DNA of 64,000 nt from contig JAJEEO010000007.1 in the NCBI GenBank assembly GCA_022820925.1, forward strand, positions 124,001-188,000, in the 5' to 3' direction. A program made the translations under genes and the position numbers. How positions within the stretch are numbered: position 1 is the first letter of the stretch; every line of letters begins with the position of its first letter. Source of the stretch: Acidimicrobiia bacterium. Its GTDB lineage: Bacteria; Actinomycetota; Acidimicrobiia; Acidimicrobiales; Poriferisodalaceae. Shown piece after piece: positions 61,409-64,000 of this stretch. The notes below the pieces were generated by a model. It saw nothing but the letters and a program-made list of their open reading frames with translations. It had not been told where the DNA came from and did not search any database.

Positions 61409-63892
61409 TCAGGTGAGGACGCCGGCGATGACGAGTTCGGCGATCTTGTCGGCGTCGTAGCCGAGGATGCCTTCGAGCACCTCCATGTTGTGCTCACCGA
61501 ACATCGGGCCGCCCCACAGCGGCCGGCCGGGCGTGCGTGACAGATCGAAGTTGCTGTCCTCAACCCAGGTGTGGCCGTGCTTGGCGTGCGGCACCGACAC
61601 AAAGTGCTCGCGGGCCACGATCTGCGGGTCGGCCATCAGATCTGCCGCGTCGTTCACACGGTGGGCCGGCACGCCGCACGCTTGAAGTGCTGCTTCGATG
61701 GCGGCTGCTTCCTGCGGCTCCGACCACGCAGTGATTGCGGCGTCGATGGCCCCGGCGTGGGCTCTACGGCTCTCTGCACCGAGGGCTGCAAGACCCCCGT
61801 CTGCGCTGGCTCTCAGTGTGCCGAGCGCTCGGTCCAGATCGGCGTTGCCCGTCGCAGCCTCAGCCAGCAGTGCCGCCAGGGCGCCCCAGTGTGCGTCCGT
61901 CTCGCAGGCGATCGCCACCCAGCGATCGTCGCCGGCAGCGGGGTACACGCCGTGGGGGCACATGTGGCGATCGCCATTGCCGTTCCGGCCGGCAGTGCGG
62001 CCGTTGATCTCCTCGTCCGCGAACTCAGTCGCCAGGAAGTGCAGAGCGCCTTCCATCTGGGCGAAGTCGATGTGCTGGCCCCGTCCGGTGCGGTCGCGCT
62101 CGGCCAGCGCGGACAGGATCAGCATCACGCCCAGCTTCGGCGAGATGTAGTCGGTGTAGGCGGTGAAGGGCCCCGCCGGGATGCGGTCGGGCCATCCGGT
62201 CACCGGGTAGAAGCCGGCGATGGCCGCCGCCATCGTGCCGAATCCCGCATACAGGCGCATCGGCCCGGTCTGGCCCATCAGGCAGCTCGAGAACATGACC
62301 AGCTCGGGGTTCACCTCGCGCAGCACGTCGTAGGTGAGGCCCCAGTTCTCCATCGCCTTCGGCGAGAACGACTCGGTCAGCACGTCGCACCACGCCACGA
62401 GATCGAGGATCACCTCACGGGCCTCGGGCAGGGACAGGTCGAGCGTCAGATCCATCTTCCCGGCGTTGATCGAGTGGAACTGCAGCGCGTTCTCCTGCCC
62501 GCCCTCCTCGCCGATGAACGGGTGGACGCCGCGCAGCACGTCGGGCTTCAGCTCGCTCTCGACCTTCACCACGGTGGCGCCGTAGTCGGCCAGCGTGCGG
62601 GTGGCGCCGGGGCCGGCCAGCGCCCACATGAAGTCCAGGATCTTGACGTCGTCGAGCGGACGCTCCAGCGAGCGACCGGTGGCGGCGATCTCGGCGCGAG
62701 GGCGAGCGGTGATGGCGGTGCCCGCAGCGCCGTTGCCGCCGATGTAGTGCTCGGTGTGCTCGCCCAGCTTCGGCGCGACGGGCAGGACCGGCATCGGATC
62801 TGCCGTGGTCTTCGCCAGCGATCCGCACAGGCGCACCGATGCGAGACCGGCATCCCGGGGCACTTCGATGTGCTCCCAGTAGTCGCGAACCTCGAGTTGC
62901 TCGAGGGCGAGCACATCTGCGGTCGTGGTGATGGGCGCGATCAGCAGGTTGTCGGCCAACGCCCGTTCCAGCAGCTCGGCCTTGGTCTTGGTGGCCACGA
63001 ATGCCGTCAGGGCCTTGATGGCCTGATCGAAGGTGTCCATCGACTCGCGGCCCTCCAAGATGGCCATGCCGAAGTCCACCCAGTCCTTGTCACGCAATTC
63101 GGGCTCGCAGAACCCCTCCTCGCAGGCCCACGAGAGAATCCGGCTGGTGAAGGGGGCGATCATCGGGCCGAACAGGAACGTGACGGTCACGTGCCCGTCT
63201 GCACACTCGTACACCCACGGGATCAGGAAGCCCCCGAGGTCGACCGCTCCAGGGAGCCGAACCGGCACGTCCCCGCCGGTCAGCACCGTCATCATCTGGA
63301 ATTGGGTGCAGTCCACGAAGGACTGCTGGGCCGAGGTGTCCACGTGCTGGCCCAGGCCCGAGTGCTGCCGTTCGTGCAGCGCCATGAGGATCGCGCCGGC
63401 CGTGTCGACCGCGGCGTTGTGCCACGTCTGGGGCGAACCGATGCGGACGGGAGCCCGGTCACGGTCGCCGGTCAGCGACATCGTGCCGCTGGATGCTGCG
63501 ATGGTCAGATCGGTCGCAGCCCAGCCGGTCTTGGGACCGGTCTCCCCGAAGGGCGTGATCGACGCGGTCACCAACTCGGGGTTGTCAGCGCGCAGCGCTT
63601 CGAGGTCGACATCGAAGACACCGCACGAGATGACGGCATCGCAGCGGGCGGCGAGTTCCGCGATCTGCGCCGGATCGTCGATGACCACCGAGTGCTTGCC
63701 CCGGTTGTAGACGAAGAACTCGATGGAGCGCTCCGGATCGGCCACGTCGTCGATATAGGGGCCCCGGTGACGGGTGCGGTGCCCGCCGGGCGGCTCGCAG
63801 AGCACCACCTCGGCGCCGAGCTGGGCCAGCAGCAAGCCGGCGAGATGGCCCCGGTCGTCGGTCAGATCAAGTATCCGGCAGCCGTCCAGCAC
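61409..63892 (-). CDS. double-domain CaiB/BaiF family CoA transferase
   Basis: An 827-residue two-domain class III CoA transferase, third of its type within 11 kb. Domain 1 starts MLDGCRILDLTDDRGHLAGLLLAQ and has LGQHVDTSAQQSFV. Domain 2 starts near residue 410 with VKILDFMWALAGPGATRTLADYG and has GRGQHIDFAQMEGAL with the active-site Asp. GTG 63892 gives the family N-terminus; an earlier start codon at 63973 is possible, and an in-frame stop at 63998 shows the gene is complete. It is most similar by eye to the protein at 56376. It lies upstream of the ridA and dtd genes on the same strand. Confidence 0.9.
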   Translation of the reverse strand: MLDGCRILDLTDDRGHLAGLLLAQLGAEVVLCEPPGGHRTRHRGPYIDDVADPERSIEFFVYNRGKHSVVIDDPAQIAELAARCDAVISCGVFDVDLEALRADNPELVTASITPFGETGPKTGWAATDLTIAASSGTMSLTGDRDRAPVRIGSPQTWHNAAVDTAGAILMALHERQHSGLGQHVDTSAQQSFVDCTQFQMMTVLTGGDVPVRLPGAVDLGGFLIPWVYECADGHVTVTFLFGPMIAPFTSRILSWACEEGFCEPELRDKDWVDFGMAILEGRESMDTFDQAIKALTAFVATKTKAELLERALADNLLIAPITTTADVLALEQLEVRDYWEHIEVPRDAGLASVRLCGSLAKTTADPMPVLPVAPKLGEHTEHYIGGNGAAGTAITARPRAEIAATGRSLERPLDDVKILDFMWALAGPGATRTLADYGATVVKVESELKPDVLRGVHPFIGEEGGQENALQFHSINAGKMDLTLDLSLPEAREVILDLVAWCDVLTESFSPKAMENWGLTYDVLREVNPELVMFSSCLMGQTGPMRLYAGFGTMAAAIAGFYPVTGWPDRIPAGPFTAYTDYISPKLGVMLILSALAERDRTGRGQHIDFAQMEGALHFLATEFADEEINGRTAGRNGNGDRHMCPHGVYPAAGDDRWVAIACETDAHWGALAALLAEAATGNADLDRALGTLRASADGGLAALGAESRRAHAGAIDAAITAWSEPQEAAAIEAALQACGVPAHRVNDAADLMADPQIVAREHFVSVPHAKHGHTWVEDSNFDLSRTPGRPLWGGPMFGEHNMEVLEGILGYDADKIAELVIAGVLT

Positions 63893-64000
63893 CCTGATTC
63901 GCCTCCAGGCGTCGATGTAGTGCCGGCGCAGCCGGCCGAATCCCGCAAACTCTGCCAGAACCGCTCGCCGCACGCGTGCACTGCGTTCGCTGTCGGGTCA

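Noticed and set aside
1..64000. tRNA, rRNA, CRISPR, insertion sequence, prophage or integron
   Set aside because: No T-loop motif, repeat-spacer array, transposase or integrase gene was recognised on reading; a covariance search for tRNAs would be needed to exclude them fully.

Overview
The window is GC-rich, gene-dense DNA with short intergenic gaps and frequent GTG starts. Its gene content is dominated by CoA transferases, flavin/F420 luciferase-like oxidoreductases, molybdenum hydroxylase large subunits, serine hydrolases and branched-chain-type ABC transporters. That mix fits an actinobacterium, most plausibly an uncultured member of the Acidimicrobiia. The lineage is inferred from style and gene content, since there is no rRNA gene in the window. 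No tRNA, rRNA, CRISPR array, phage or transposase gene was recognised, and no stretch over 300 bases lacks a gene.

Layout. 1-3558: the 3' part of a membrane protein, a DUF3179 lipoprotein and a strikingly Erg6-like sterol C24-methyltransferase. 3518-5593 (minus strand): an iron module made of a DtxR-family regulator, a bacterioferritin-associated ferredoxin and a bacterioferritin. The gap inside this module holds a candidate metal box and three tandem hairpins, each with the same GCAA loop. 5702-8925: an SDR-like protein and a Mo-hydroxylase large subunit. 9081-12235: a periplasmic binding lipoprotein coupled to a large two-TM helical sensor-like protein that lacks any output domain. 12273-21741 (minus): two paralogous branched-chain-type ABC cassettes, each with a binding lipoprotein and a permease-permease-ATPase triple fusion, sharing one LivF. 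21899-23517: an ECF sigma factor and a translationally coupled membrane protein, probably its anti-sigma factor.

23648-34461: catabolic genes (serine hydrolase, type-B carboxylesterase, two luciferase-like oxidoreductases, MFS transporter, second Mo-hydroxylase large subunit, Baeyer-Villiger-type monooxygenase). 34487-41473: class I glutamine amidotransferase, a membrane-anchored TolB-like propeller, an SH3-like envelope protein, a GFA protein, a PPOX flavoprotein, a 2-oxoglutarate oxygenase and a hydroxyisobutyrate-dehydrogenase-like protein. 41617-48393: luciferase-like oxidoreductase, haloalkane dehalogenase, YceI protein, CBS-less IMPDH-like protein, QueF and a membrane-anchored DUF4015 protein. 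48425-63892: acyl-CoA ligase, luciferase-like oxidoreductase, serine hydrolase, GATase, three double-domain CaiB/BaiF CoA transferases, a CinA-like protein, a thiolase-like/DUF35 pair, Dtd and RidA.

Together the genes suggest a heterotroph that takes up small organic solutes and processes CoA-bound, possibly steroid-like or halogenated, substrates. A roughly 80-bp repeat occurs four times (16576, 27804, 51109, 53146). Three copies sit just upstream of a gene start in the same orientation as the gene. The best candidates for something undescribed are the output-less sensor with its binding protein, the tandem GCAA hairpins in the iron module, and the leader repeat.
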